From Bacteroidaceae bacterium (GTDB lineage Bacteria; Bacteroidota; Bacteroidia; Bacteroidales; Bacteroidaceae), in assembly GCA_017522915.1 (NCBI GenBank), contig JAFWXX010000015.1, positions 1 through 64,000 on the forward strand: a stretch of 64,000 nt of DNA. The letters are read 5' to 3'. Every line of letters begins with the position of its first letter. Position 1 is the first letter of the stretch. The translations under genes were made by a program, and so were the position numbers. The notes under the pieces are model-generated. The model was not told the origin of the DNA and did no database searches. It was given only the letters and a program-made list of their open reading frames with translations. Positions 43,113 through 51,798 of this stretch are shown piece after piece.

Positions 43113-44186
43113 TTATTTCATCACCTCTGCGATGAAAGCCTGCATCTCCTGCTGATGAGTCTCAACGCTCTGCAACAGCTTGAACTGCGCCTTTGAACGT
43201 ACAAGGTTATGCTCCGGATACTGTATCTTGTAGTATGTATCACCGTTGATGTAATCGGCCAGGAAACGTACTGTCTGCATATATGGGAACAGTGCAGCTG
43301 CATATGGCAGGTTCTCAACCTCAAGAGGAGTGATGAACGATGCAGCAGACTTCAAGTAACCCTTTGTGAATGACTTGAAGATTTCCATATTGAAGTTCAC
43401 ATTGTCAAGGTCCTTGTCATCCTCCTTGCCGGTGTTTGCAGCAGAGCGCAAGTAATCGCCGAAGTCGGAGAATATGAAGTTAGGCATCACGGTATCGAGG
43501 TCAATAACGCAAAGCACATTATCCTGCTGGTCGAAAAGGATATTGTCAACCTTTGTATCGCAGTGACAGATACGCTTCGGCAACTTGCCTTCACGGTGCA
43601 GACGCTCGCCCTTGCACATCTCCTCGGCACGCTTCTCAAGCTCGTCAACAAGCCACTGAACCTCAGCAAGACGGCCGGCCTTGTTCTCAGCAACAGCCTC
43701 ACGCAACTGACGGAGACGGAACTCCATGTTGTGGAAATCCTTGATTGTCTCGCCGAGCTCGGCAGGAATATCGGCCAGCATAGCCTGGAAGTTACCGAAT
43801 GTCTCGCCAACGATATATGAAGTCTCTGGAGTCACCGCAGTCATAGACTTTGTATCGGGGATGAACTCCATTACACGCCAATACTTCTCACCGTCGAAAT
43901 AGTAGTACTTTCCATCCTTTGCAGGAACGAACTTAAGCACCTTGCGTGCAATGTCATCTGTACCGGCAGCAACCAACTTGCCATGAATATGCTCCGTAAC
44001 AGCAACGATATTGTTCATAAGCATATCCACATCGGGGAAAATAGCATTGTTCACATGCTGGAGAACATAGTCGGGAGCATCGCCCTCTGTCTTCACGCGA
44101 TATGTGGTGTTTATAAGACCATTGCCCAAAGGAGCCACTTCAACAACATTGCCTTGAATGTTGAACTGAGAAACAATTGTGTTCAT
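43113..44186 (-). CDS. NahK-like N-acetylhexosamine 1-kinase / APH-fold phosphotransferase
   Basis: A 357-residue kinase of the aminoglycoside-phosphotransferase fold. The N-terminus LGNGLINTTYRVKTEGDAPD, the PDYVLQHVNNAIFPDVDMLM segment and overall length (NahK is about 359) resemble N-acetylhexosamine 1-kinases, which phosphorylate GlcNAc/GalNAc at C1 in lacto-N-biose/galacto-N-biose salvage. The catalytic loop is HCDTKVDNILFD and the metal site VIDLDTVMPNFIFSDFGDYL. The assignment to NahK is by resemblance; other APH-like kinases are possible. It is monocistronic with a near-consensus promoter. Nearby hexosaminidases and the galM/galK operon fit the predicted substrate. Confidence 0.7.
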   Translation of the reverse strand: MNTIVSQFNIQGNVVEVAPLGNGLINTTYRVKTEGDAPDYVLQHVNNAIFPDVDMLMNNIVAVTEHIHGKLVAAGTDDIARKVLKFVPAKDGKYYYFDGEKYWRVMEFIPDTKSMTAVTPETSYIVGETFGNFQAMLADIPAELGETIKDFHNMEFRLRQLREAVAENKAGRLAEVQWLVDELEKRAEEMCKGERLHREGKLPKRICHCDTKVDNILFDQQDNVLCVIDLDTVMPNFIFSDFGDYLRSAANTGKEDDKDLDNVNFNMEIFKSFTKGYLKSAASFITPLEVENLPYAAALFPYMQTVRFLADYINGDTYYKIQYPEHNLVRSKAQFKLLQSVETHQQEMQAFIAEVMK

Positions 44187-44223
44187 TGGAGTAATATTTT
44201 TAAGGTTAGTTTTTCATTATCGA

Positions 44224-44256
44224 CAAATGTAAACAAAGAAACAGAGTATTGCAAAA
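44224..44256 (-). promoter_or_regulatory. Promoter of the NahK-like gene
   Basis: On the minus strand TTTTG (44256-44252), a 20-base spacer and TACATTTG (44231-44224), an exact match to the TAnnTTTG box, 38 bases before the ATG. Confidence 0.65.
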
Positions 44257-44317
44257 TAATGACGAGAAAAAAACTCCAGTCATACAATATACCTCGGTAC
44301 CTGTTGCTACAGCAAGG

Positions 44318-46072
44318 TCAATAATAAAGTATTTTTCTTGATTTTGTTGTTACATTGTTGTATGAATCGGTCATGACAACCTTTGTCCAGTTGTCTTTAT
44401 TGTCATACCCTGAATATTTATATGTAAAAGTATTGGGCTCAATGCCATCCTTTACTACATGCCCGGTTATTCGGCCTTGACTGTCGCGTGTATAATCCTC
44501 GCTCCAGCAGGCATATTCCGAATCGTAACCGGTAAGCTTCAGCACCCCATTTCTGTCATATTTGTAATATGTCGTAAACCTCACCGGGCAACCTACGTCA
44601 TCCATCTCTTCAACAAAAAAAGATAGAAGCCTTCCGTTTGCATCACGTTCAGTATTGCTTGACGTTAATTTTGTATTGCCTTTCTGTACAAGCCTGCCAC
44701 TTTCATCGAAGAGCCATGTCTCAGATGCGTATTCATCTATATATGTAACACTTTTTACAGGACCGGTCACATCCAGTATGGCTCGGTCAGTCATATCAAC
44801 AGCAGGAGCTTCTTCTTTTTCTACAGATGCTTTAGAAAAGATATCAAAATAACGATTATTGCCCACCTTTATCTTATCGCCCTCAATCCTAACCTTGCTC
44901 CATTTGTCGAACATTATGGGCACAACCTCTTCACCCCTGTGGTTAACTACACCTGTTTTTTTCTTTATGTTATCGACCACCTTGTAAAGGCCAAATCCAA
45001 GATATTCATAAAACCCGCTCTCTACAGAATGAACTTCCTTACCGCCCCAAGTGAACAATGCACTGGAGCCATAGCCATTAGAACTGATATACATATCAAG
45101 CAACGGCCCATCGCAGTCAATCTTAGCATATCCATACGCGCTGGCATCAACAACAGGAGTTCCGTTTACAGCCAGCAGCACATCTACACGCATATTTTGT
45201 CCTTGCACTTTGCCATTTACCCTCTTCTTGATTGCATTTCCTGACATATTGATATTGAGAGAACCTTTCCTTTTACCTTTATACACCTCGGCTGAGAGCC
45301 CCTTGTCTTCCCCACTCAAGACATAAGCCATACAAAGGCACTCATCATCCACAAATGAGGTTCTCAATGCCATGACATGGTCGTCCGACACATCAATATT
45401 CCCCCCAGCCATTGAAACAACCTCCTCTCCGGTTCTCCACAGGCCTGTTTTCTGGTTACCTTTATCATCACGCGGAGACTTGACTTCGTACAAACCATCA
45501 CCCCGATACATTATATCCCCGAACATACATGGCAAAATCTCCTTGCCTTCCAATGAAAAGAAACCGGAAAGTTCATCAGAACCATCGTCAATAATTTTTC
45601 TGTCACCGGGAAGTTCATACTCATATCCACGCTGTTGCATTTTGACAACTATAAACCCGGCTACTGTATCACTCACGGTAACATATCTGTCATCCTCGGC
45701 TATATACTTGTCATACTTAGGACTTACAAACCCATAAGGCCTTATTGTAGCATACTCCTCATCTATTATTGCAGAACCGTCAGCGAGGCTATACACTCCA
45801 ACATTCTCCTTCATAACAATTGCAAAAACATTAAGGCTGTCAAATGCATAAGACATATCTACCGACAGATACTCAACAGGAATGATTATATCCCCGTCAA
45901 GGGCTGCAACCCCCTTAAATTCTGTCACCGTATCGTTAAGAGAGAGATAACGCGGAACACCTGCAATATACACTGTATCGACAGCCAAGTTGGCAGCATC
46001 CTTAATATTGCCACGCCCACAAGAAGAGAATAACCCACCAAGCAATACAATCAAAAAAAACAATTTTTTCAT
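44318..46072 (-). CDS. Lipoprotein with WG-type repeats and a YD/RHS-like C-terminal part
   Basis: A 584-residue lipoprotein (lipobox GGLFSSC, Cys about 18). Residues 60-400 contain WG-like beta repeats (GVAALDGDIIIPVEYLSV, SLADGSAIIDEEYATIRPYG, GVVNHRGEEVVPIMFDKW), and about 430-584 contains YD-type repeats (WLFDESGRLVQKGNTKLTSS, YKYDRNGVLKLTGYDSEY, YTRDSQGRITGHVVKDG). Both repeat kinds form elongated beta structures at the cell surface and are found in secreted Bacteroidota proteins. The ATG at 46072 is preferred over one nine bases upstream. No function is known. Monocistronic; bases 46073-46226 are AT-rich with no other feature. Confidence 0.7.
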   Translation of the reverse strand: MKKLFFLIVLLGGLFSSCGRGNIKDAANLAVDTVYIAGVPRYLSLNDTVTEFKGVAALDGDIIIPVEYLSVDMSYAFDSLNVFAIVMKENVGVYSLADGSAIIDEEYATIRPYGFVSPKYDKYIAEDDRYVTVSDTVAGFIVVKMQQRGYEYELPGDRKIIDDGSDELSGFFSLEGKEILPCMFGDIMYRGDGLYEVKSPRDDKGNQKTGLWRTGEEVVSMAGGNIDVSDDHVMALRTSFVDDECLCMAYVLSGEDKGLSAEVYKGKRKGSLNINMSGNAIKKRVNGKVQGQNMRVDVLLAVNGTPVVDASAYGYAKIDCDGPLLDMYISSNGYGSSALFTWGGKEVHSVESGFYEYLGFGLYKVVDNIKKKTGVVNHRGEEVVPIMFDKWSKVRIEGDKIKVGNNRYFDIFSKASVEKEEAPAVDMTDRAILDVTGPVKSVTYIDEYASETWLFDESGRLVQKGNTKLTSSNTERDANGRLLSFFVEEMDDVGCPVRFTTYYKYDRNGVLKLTGYDSEYACWSEDYTRDSQGRITGHVVKDGIEPNTFTYKYSGYDNKDNWTKVVMTDSYNNVTTKSRKILYY

Positions 46073-46226
46073 AAAAAACATTATTTTATAATTCTAAAAT
46101 ATATAGCACTGAAAATTAGACATTGGAAAAACGGAGATCTGTATCTACTGTATAAAAGTTCTTTGTATTGGCTAATTTAAACAAAAGAGAACAGCATTAC
46201 AAGATTAAAAGAGAATTTTACGCAAA

Positions 46227-46258
46227 AAAATATCGGCAACAGCTGTTGCCGATATTTT
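46227..46258 (-). terminator. 32-bp perfect palindrome, terminator of the GEVED-protein gene
   Basis: AAAATATCGGCAACAG at 46227-46242 is followed directly by its reverse complement at 46243-46258, 20 bases past the stop at 46279. It would fold into a stem with a small loop and is flanked by an A run (T run on the minus strand). Confidence 0.8.
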
Positions 46259-46278
46259 ATACAAAGAAATTCACCGTG

Positions 46279-48675
46279 TTACTTGATAAGGTACTTACGG
46301 CCGTCAACAATAACGATTCCCGATGCAGGAAGCCTGTCTAGCTTCTGACCATGCAGGTTGTATATACCTTTAGGGGCATTTTCTTCTCTTACAACGATAT
46401 TTTCTATATCTGTTGACTCCCCGAACTTGATGTTAGGATTCTCAATGATATACATTACCGAGCCGTGGTCGTCCCATGTCCAGTTGCGGACAGCTGTCAG
46501 AGGCTCATTGGTAACGATACAGGCAAAATATGTAGAGCTTTCGCTGTAACTTCCACCTGCATGAAAACTGAAAGTGCCGTCACCATTGTCGCGTATCTTA
46601 TCCAATGCAACCTTTTCGGCTGTAAACTTGTAGTCACGGTTGTCACGGGTAACATACTCCTGCTTCGCAGGCTGGAACAGATAGTACTTCCCGTCTTCCT
46701 GGATAATCTGCCACGCAACGGTAGTATCAAAAGGGCTTACAGCCTCCTTATAGATACTCACTACAGCCTGATTCGATGGAAGATTGTTATAAGAGGAGGA
46801 TGTCAAACCACGCAAGCTGAGATACGTATCCGAGATTGTTGTATTCCAGGCTAAATATCCCTCGCCGCTCTTGGCCTTGATATGGTAGGCCGCGTCATTG
46901 CTCAACTCGTCGAGCGAGGTTATCTGACGATATTCCAGAATCTTCTTATATTCAACATTTACCACTTTGTTCTGGGTATCCAATGAAACTTCAGCAACAT
47001 ATCCTTCGATATTTATAGCTGTCACATCCTCAACTGTAAAGAACTGGGTAACTTCAATACTCTCGCCCGATTTGTATTCCTTGCCGGCATACACGATACC
47101 GCCCTCATCATCTACACCTGTAACACTTACAGCGTATTCGTATGCCTGCTGCATATCACCCTTGATGCTCACATGACTACCGCGTATATACTCGGCTGGG
47201 ATTGTATATGTTCCGTCAGCTGCAATAGCTGTATGTGGAACATTCACCTCTATCCAGTTAGGGTTGCCATTTTCATCAAGCTGCTCAGCTGCGTTCACGT
47301 TATATCCGTACTTTAGTGTAAAGCCGTACTGTATGAAGCCTGGGGCGGGAATATCCTTCACTTTCAAAGGCTCGGCATAACCGGTTATATAGCCTTGCAG
47401 TTCGCTTTCATCCGATGCCAGCACAATGTCGCCATTGAGCTGGGAAGCACTTACAGAAACCTCGTCGCCATGTACGTCAAGCATAAGGTCCACATATCCT
47501 CCGCCATCGGAAATGACAGTACTGCTTCCTGCTGGGTCGATGCTGTTCCAGTCAACCTTGTAGCGCATACGGTAGAGACCGGCCGGAGTGCCCGCAGGAA
47601 CGGTAAATTTAGGAACACCACCGCCAATAGTATTACCATTGCTTGTTGTTGTACCGTCGCTCTTGTACCATGTATTGCCGACCTGATATGCGCTGTAGCT
47701 TACGATTTCGCTGCCAGCGGCCGGTGTACCATTGTCGTTTATAGCATATTCGAATTTGCCGTCGTTGTTCCAATCTACATATACATAAGCACTCATCCAT
47801 GAACCGGAATAGTTGAAAGTAGGCTGTACCTGAGTACCGGCCTTTGCCGAAAAGACACTCAAGGTTGTGTTGTCGGTGTAAACCTTACCGGTATTTGCAG
47901 CCGAAGTATAGCTTACACCAGCCGATGTAAGACCTACGCTATTGAGAGAACGGTCTCCACGTGTTCTTTTAGCATCCTTGTCGTATGTGAGTGCATATTT
48001 GTCTGTAGAGAAACGTTTGTCAGGGTTGTTGTCAACGACAATCTCATCAAAATATGCTACCCAGTCATTCTGGTCGGCATGAGGCGAGCGTAGATCTGGA
48101 ACAATAACCAAAGAGTAGATATCGATACCGCTGTTGGCATTCTCTTCCTTGGAGTAAGAGAATCCCTTGAAACTTACCACGACATCCTGCCACCCCTCCT
48201 TTGGAGCGACATTTACATTAGTGACCGCCCAGAACTGCTCCTCTTCACCGGTTTGCCAGTTCCAGCTATCCTCTATTCGTTTACCCAAACCGATGACCAT
48301 CATACGGCTGTCCGTAGGCTTGTCCTTAAGGTAGGTCATCACGTGGATATACTGAAGCTGCTTAGTTACACGAATTGGTTCCTTCAGGTCTATCCTGACA
48401 CCAAAGGCATTGCTTCCGAAACGGCTACGTTGCAAAGCAAGGACCTTGCCGGTTGAGTTAGGAGCCACACCGAGCACTCCATCTACAGAAACATCCGGAT
48501 TTTCCGTTACCGCAGCGTTCCCGGTGAGAACACCCTTACGGAAGGGGCTCTCCTCCCATTTATCATAAACACTTATCGATTTGTAGTCCTCGCTGTCAAA
48601 TGTTATCGTTGTTTGCGCTGAAGATGTAAGGCTTAAAAACATCAACGCTGCAGAAAATAATATATTCTTTTTCAT
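46279..48675 (-). CDS. Secreted multidomain protein with GEVED-type and ricin-like domains
   Basis: A 798-residue exported protein (signal peptide KKNILFSAALMFLSLTSSAQ). Residues 25-220 form a jelly-roll-like domain (WVAYFDEIVVDNNPDKRFST). Residues 280-400 show the GEVED pattern (AYVYVDWNNDGKFEYAIND, GLYRMRYKVDWNSIDP). Then come Ig-like repeats (450-580) and a ricin-like segment (about 590-740, AYHIKAKSGEGYLAWNTT). The end (GIYNLHGQKLDRLPASG, then IVIVDGRKYLIK) matches the tail of the GH95 fucosidase. No catalytic residues are recognised; it may bind glycans. It follows the GH29 fucosidase gene by 33 bases. Confidence 0.7.
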   Translation of the reverse strand: MKKNILFSAALMFLSLTSSAQTTITFDSEDYKSISVYDKWEESPFRKGVLTGNAAVTENPDVSVDGVLGVAPNSTGKVLALQRSRFGSNAFGVRIDLKEPIRVTKQLQYIHVMTYLKDKPTDSRMMVIGLGKRIEDSWNWQTGEEEQFWAVTNVNVAPKEGWQDVVVSFKGFSYSKEENANSGIDIYSLVIVPDLRSPHADQNDWVAYFDEIVVDNNPDKRFSTDKYALTYDKDAKRTRGDRSLNSVGLTSAGVSYTSAANTGKVYTDNTTLSVFSAKAGTQVQPTFNYSGSWMSAYVYVDWNNDGKFEYAINDNGTPAAGSEIVSYSAYQVGNTWYKSDGTTTSNGNTIGGGVPKFTVPAGTPAGLYRMRYKVDWNSIDPAGSSTVISDGGGYVDLMLDVHGDEVSVSASQLNGDIVLASDESELQGYITGYAEPLKVKDIPAPGFIQYGFTLKYGYNVNAAEQLDENGNPNWIEVNVPHTAIAADGTYTIPAEYIRGSHVSIKGDMQQAYEYAVSVTGVDDEGGIVYAGKEYKSGESIEVTQFFTVEDVTAINIEGYVAEVSLDTQNKVVNVEYKKILEYRQITSLDELSNDAAYHIKAKSGEGYLAWNTTISDTYLSLRGLTSSSYNNLPSNQAVVSIYKEAVSPFDTTVAWQIIQEDGKYYLFQPAKQEYVTRDNRDYKFTAEKVALDKIRDNGDGTFSFHAGGSYSESSTYFACIVTNEPLTAVRNWTWDDHGSVMYIIENPNIKFGESTDIENIVVREENAPKGIYNLHGQKLDRLPASGIVIVDGRKYLIK

Positions 48676-48708
48676 AAGTTTTCGCTTTTATAGGTAGGTC
48701 GATGTTTA

Positions 48709-50244
48709 TTAATATACGTTCAAATTAGAGAGCAAAGGACATGCACGGCTATCAAGAATTGTTATACGCAGTTTCTTTGCATTGTAGCCGCTGCCAAAGC
48801 TTTCGCTTGTCTTTCCGTTCAAAGGGATGATGCGCTTGTAACCTACAGTCGTTGTCTGCATAGCCGGACAGAGTTCGGTCCACGATTCTCCATTTGAGCT
48901 GTATTCAATCTTGAAGTCCTTTATGCGCTGACCCAAGAAGATAGGCTCTTGCATAACGAGATAACGTATTACCTGTGGAGTATCCCAAGATAGTGTAATT
49001 GTAGCTGTAAGGTTTCCATCATTTGTACCCCAATATGTCTCTTTGTTGCCGTCAGTAAGGTTGGCAACCTCATATTTTCCTCCTGTACGGGTCTCACTAA
49101 CCTCGATTGTCGCGCTCTTTGCAAAATCAGTTGCCGATGTTGTGTCATCAAGACCATATACAGGCACCGCAAGACGTTCGTGCAGCATCTTTCCCAGTTT
49201 CTCCAATTCGTTGACAGTATTGTCGGGAAGTACGCCATACTGGTTCGGAGGGCAGTTCAGAATAAGTGTTGCATTGCGGCCGACAGTCTCAAGATACATC
49301 TGGAAAAGACGCTCTGCACTCTTCATTGACTCGCCCTGATGCCAGAACCATCCAGCACTTGTAGCCTTGGCATCACTCTCACCGGGATTCCAGAACCATC
49401 CGTTTATGTCGCCCTCTTCCCGGATAACAGATTCTGACATGTAGTCGGTCATGGCCCAGTTCGTCTCACCGGCATATCCCGACTCGTTGCCAATCCAGCG
49501 GGCTTCGCCACCCACACCCCACATAACGCAATTAGGTGCTATACGGTGTACACGAGTACGCAAGTTCGGAATATCATAGTATATATCTGCGTCAATGTTT
49601 CGACTGCCACCCTCGCCACCATAGTAGCCGTCACCGCCGCGTGCACCGTCGAACCACATCTCGAACTGGTCGGAGCCATACTCGGCCAACTCCTCGCACT
49701 GTTTCAAGAACACCTCTGTAACGTATGTATCCTTGCCATAGTGTGCCGAGTTGCGGTCCCACGGAGAAATGTAGAAACCATACTTCATGTTATGCTTCTT
49801 GCTTGCCTCTGCAAACAGCTGAGGAATATTTGCGTTACGGCCATTTGCATTGCCGGCATTCTTGATGCTATGTTCTGTTGTCGCTGTAGGCCATAAGCAG
49901 AATCCATCGTGATGCTTCACTACGGCAATGCCGCCATTCATTCCGGCAGCCTTTACTGAAGTAACCCACTGTTCAGGATTTGGCAATGCCAAAGGAGCAT
50001 ATCTTGACTCCGCTTCATTGCCGTAACCCCACTCCGAACCGGTAAAAGTATTCATACCATAGTGGAAGAAAGCATAAAACTCAGTTTCGTTCCACAGAAT
50101 CTGACGTTCGTGGGGAATCGGGTGCACTGGAGCCGGCACATTGTCGGGATTGGACAGAGCCTCATCCTTCAGCTGCAACTGCGCCGTTGCAGAGAATGGA
50201 GCCAGAATTCCCGACAAGACAAAATAAGTAATAAGTTTTTTCAT
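48709..50244 (-). CDS. Alpha-L-fucosidase (GH29) with F5/8 type C domain
   Basis: A 511-residue exported enzyme (signal peptide SGILAPFSATAQ). GH29 barrel residues include FFHYGMNTFTGSEWGYG, VVKHHDGFCLWPT and the nucleophile aspartate in FEMWFDGARGGDGYYGGEG; the WFDG motif followed by a glycine-rich stretch and the lack of a canonical general-acid loop resemble the subfamily that prefers alpha-1,3/1,4-fucose. The last 140 residues form a discoidin (F5/8 type C) carbohydrate-binding domain. First gene of a pair with the GEVED-type protein. Upstream 50245-50423 is AT-rich with no gene. Confidence 0.9.
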   Translation of the reverse strand: MKKLITYFVLSGILAPFSATAQLQLKDEALSNPDNVPAPVHPIPHERQILWNETEFYAFFHYGMNTFTGSEWGYGNEAESRYAPLALPNPEQWVTSVKAAGMNGGIAVVKHHDGFCLWPTATTEHSIKNAGNANGRNANIPQLFAEASKKHNMKYGFYISPWDRNSAHYGKDTYVTEVFLKQCEELAEYGSDQFEMWFDGARGGDGYYGGEGGSRNIDADIYYDIPNLRTRVHRIAPNCVMWGVGGEARWIGNESGYAGETNWAMTDYMSESVIREEGDINGWFWNPGESDAKATSAGWFWHQGESMKSAERLFQMYLETVGRNATLILNCPPNQYGVLPDNTVNELEKLGKMLHERLAVPVYGLDDTTSATDFAKSATIEVSETRTGGKYEVANLTDGNKETYWGTNDGNLTATITLSWDTPQVIRYLVMQEPIFLGQRIKDFKIEYSSNGESWTELCPAMQTTTVGYKRIIPLNGKTSESFGSGYNAKKLRITILDSRACPLLSNLNVY

Positions 50245-50423
50245 TTAGTTAAATAAAATTGGTTAGTTAAAAATTATATCGCAAATGAAGCAGCCCTATA
50301 TACAAACGAAACTACTCCATTTTCTGCAAAGAAAAAATAAAAAAAGGAAACAACAAATATGTTATTTCCTAAAATGAATATATTTATATAAAATTTAAAT
50401 ATTATTTAACTAAAATAGAAAAT

Positions 50424-51170
50424 CTACTTGATTATGACAGATGCAAGCAAATGCAGCACATTGCAATACTCCATTGCCGATTCCTTACGTATAAGCAACC
50501 CGGCCTCCCCATGCAGTTCACCGCATGAGGGCACGCATAGCGTAAGGCATGGAATGCCGTACTCGGCATAGCACCACGACTCATCAGGTTCCGCATTATG
50601 GGAGAAAGCAAACCGTCCGCTGTACGGTTCAAGGGATGAGACAATGCCATACCCGGTAAGAATATCGATGCAAGCATCGTTCTCTATAGTAAAAAGCGCA
50701 CCGCTCTCCCACCCTACATTGGTAACATCCTGCACCAAGACAAAAGAGACATTGCAACCAAGCCTGCTAAGTGCAAGCAGAGCCTGTACAGCCCCTTTTG
50801 AATCCTTCTCTTCATCTCCTGTAAAGGCTACCGCCACATTGTCGGGAAGATTCCCGTTCAGCATATTCCACAGCACCGCAGCATTCCCGAAACTATTGTC
50901 GAACGTGCCCCGATAGCATTCACCGTCATCATTACAGAAACAACGGCTGTAAACGCAATCGACATGCGAAGAGACAAGCAGAACCTTGTCCTGCACGCAA
51001 AAGCCCTCCTTTGCAAAAATCAATGCAAGCGGCTCACGCGACACAAGCCTGTACTCAGTGCCCTCAAGAAACCGTTCTATGACAGAGAGACGGTCTGCTA
51101 CGACAAAGCTGTCGCCATTGTCCTTGCAGTCAACGGTAACAGCCTTGAGCAGGGAGAAGAAATCATTCAT
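50424..51170 (-). CDS. Zinc peptidase-like protein of clan MH (M28/M20/M42 fold)
   Basis: A 248-residue protein with the metal-ligand pattern of MH-clan aminopeptidases: His 69 and Asp 71 in VSSHVDCV, Asp 91 in GTFDNSFGNAA, Glu 120/121 in AFTGDEEKDSKGA, Asp 148 in LVQDVTN and His 220 in GELHGEAG. It is shorter than usual (300-450) and lacks a separate lid domain, and has no signal peptide, so it is probably a cytosolic peptidase or deacylase of small substrates. Start ATG 51170 overlaps the end of the YigZ gene by 8 bases, so translation is coupled. Confidence 0.75.
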   Translation of the reverse strand: MNDFFSLLKAVTVDCKDNGDSFVVADRLSVIERFLEGTEYRLVSREPLALIFAKEGFCVQDKVLLVSSHVDCVYSRCFCNDDGECYRGTFDNSFGNAAVLWNMLNGNLPDNVAVAFTGDEEKDSKGAVQALLALSRLGCNVSFVLVQDVTNVGWESGALFTIENDACIDILTGYGIVSSLEPYSGRFAFSHNAEPDESWCYAEYGIPCLTLCVPSCGELHGEAGLLIRKESAMEYCNVLHLLASVIIK

Positions 51171-51795
51171 TATTTTCGGGATATTCTATTCTAAGGTCGT
51201 TCCTACTTGCTATCACAAGCTTTTCGTAACGCTCGACAAGACGCGGAAGACGTGACAGGCGCATTGACAAGCGCACCATGCAGTCGTTGTCAAAAACCTG
51301 CTCTACCACTTTCGGTTCTTCCTCTTTCACCACGCGCAGCACATCGTTGAGCAGAGGATAGGAGAACTTCAGGATTATCTCGCCGTTTATTGTCTTCTCC
51401 ACATGCTCCACCGACTCCAACGCCTCGGCAGCCGCTGCGCGGTAGGCAACTATAAGACCGCTTGTGCCGAGCTTGACACCGCCGAAGTAGCGCACCACAA
51501 TCACAAGCACATTCGTAAGTTCTTTGCTGTGTATCTGCCCAAGAATCGGCTTGCCGGCTGTACCCGAAGGCTCACCGTTGTCATTGGCACGTTCCTGGTC
51601 GCCACGCTCGCCAAGACGATAGGCATAACATACGTGGCGCGCATCGTAGTACTTCTTCTGATATGCTTCGATATGTTCCTTTACCTGCTCTATTGCAGTG
51701 ACGGGAATGGCGAAAGCAAGGAACTTGCTCCGCTTCTCGGTATATATGGCTTCACCTTGCTGTTCTATGGTCTTGTATATATCTTCTTCGGGCAT
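51163..51795 (-). CDS. YigZ / IMPACT-family (UPF0029) protein
   Basis: A 210-residue protein of the YigZ/IMPACT family, conserved from bacteria to man and linked to translation control through GCN1/GCN2 in eukaryotes; the bacterial role is unclear. The N-terminal domain holds EKRSKFLAFAIPV, HVCYAYRLGERGDQERANDN and GEPSGTAGKPIL; RYFGGVKLGTSGLIVAYRAA is the family core motif, and a C-terminal DUF1949-like domain follows. It lies 3 bases after serC and overlaps the peptidase-like gene by 8 bases. Confidence 0.9.
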   Translation of the reverse strand: MPEEDIYKTIEQQGEAIYTEKRSKFLAFAIPVTAIEQVKEHIEAYQKKYYDARHVCYAYRLGERGDQERANDNGEPSGTAGKPILGQIHSKELTNVLVIVVRYFGGVKLGTSGLIVAYRAAAAEALESVEHVEKTINGEIILKFSYPLLNDVLRVVKEEEPKVVEQVFDNDCMVRLSMRLSRLPRLVERYEKLVIASRNDLRIEYPENNE

Positions 51796-51798
51796 ATA

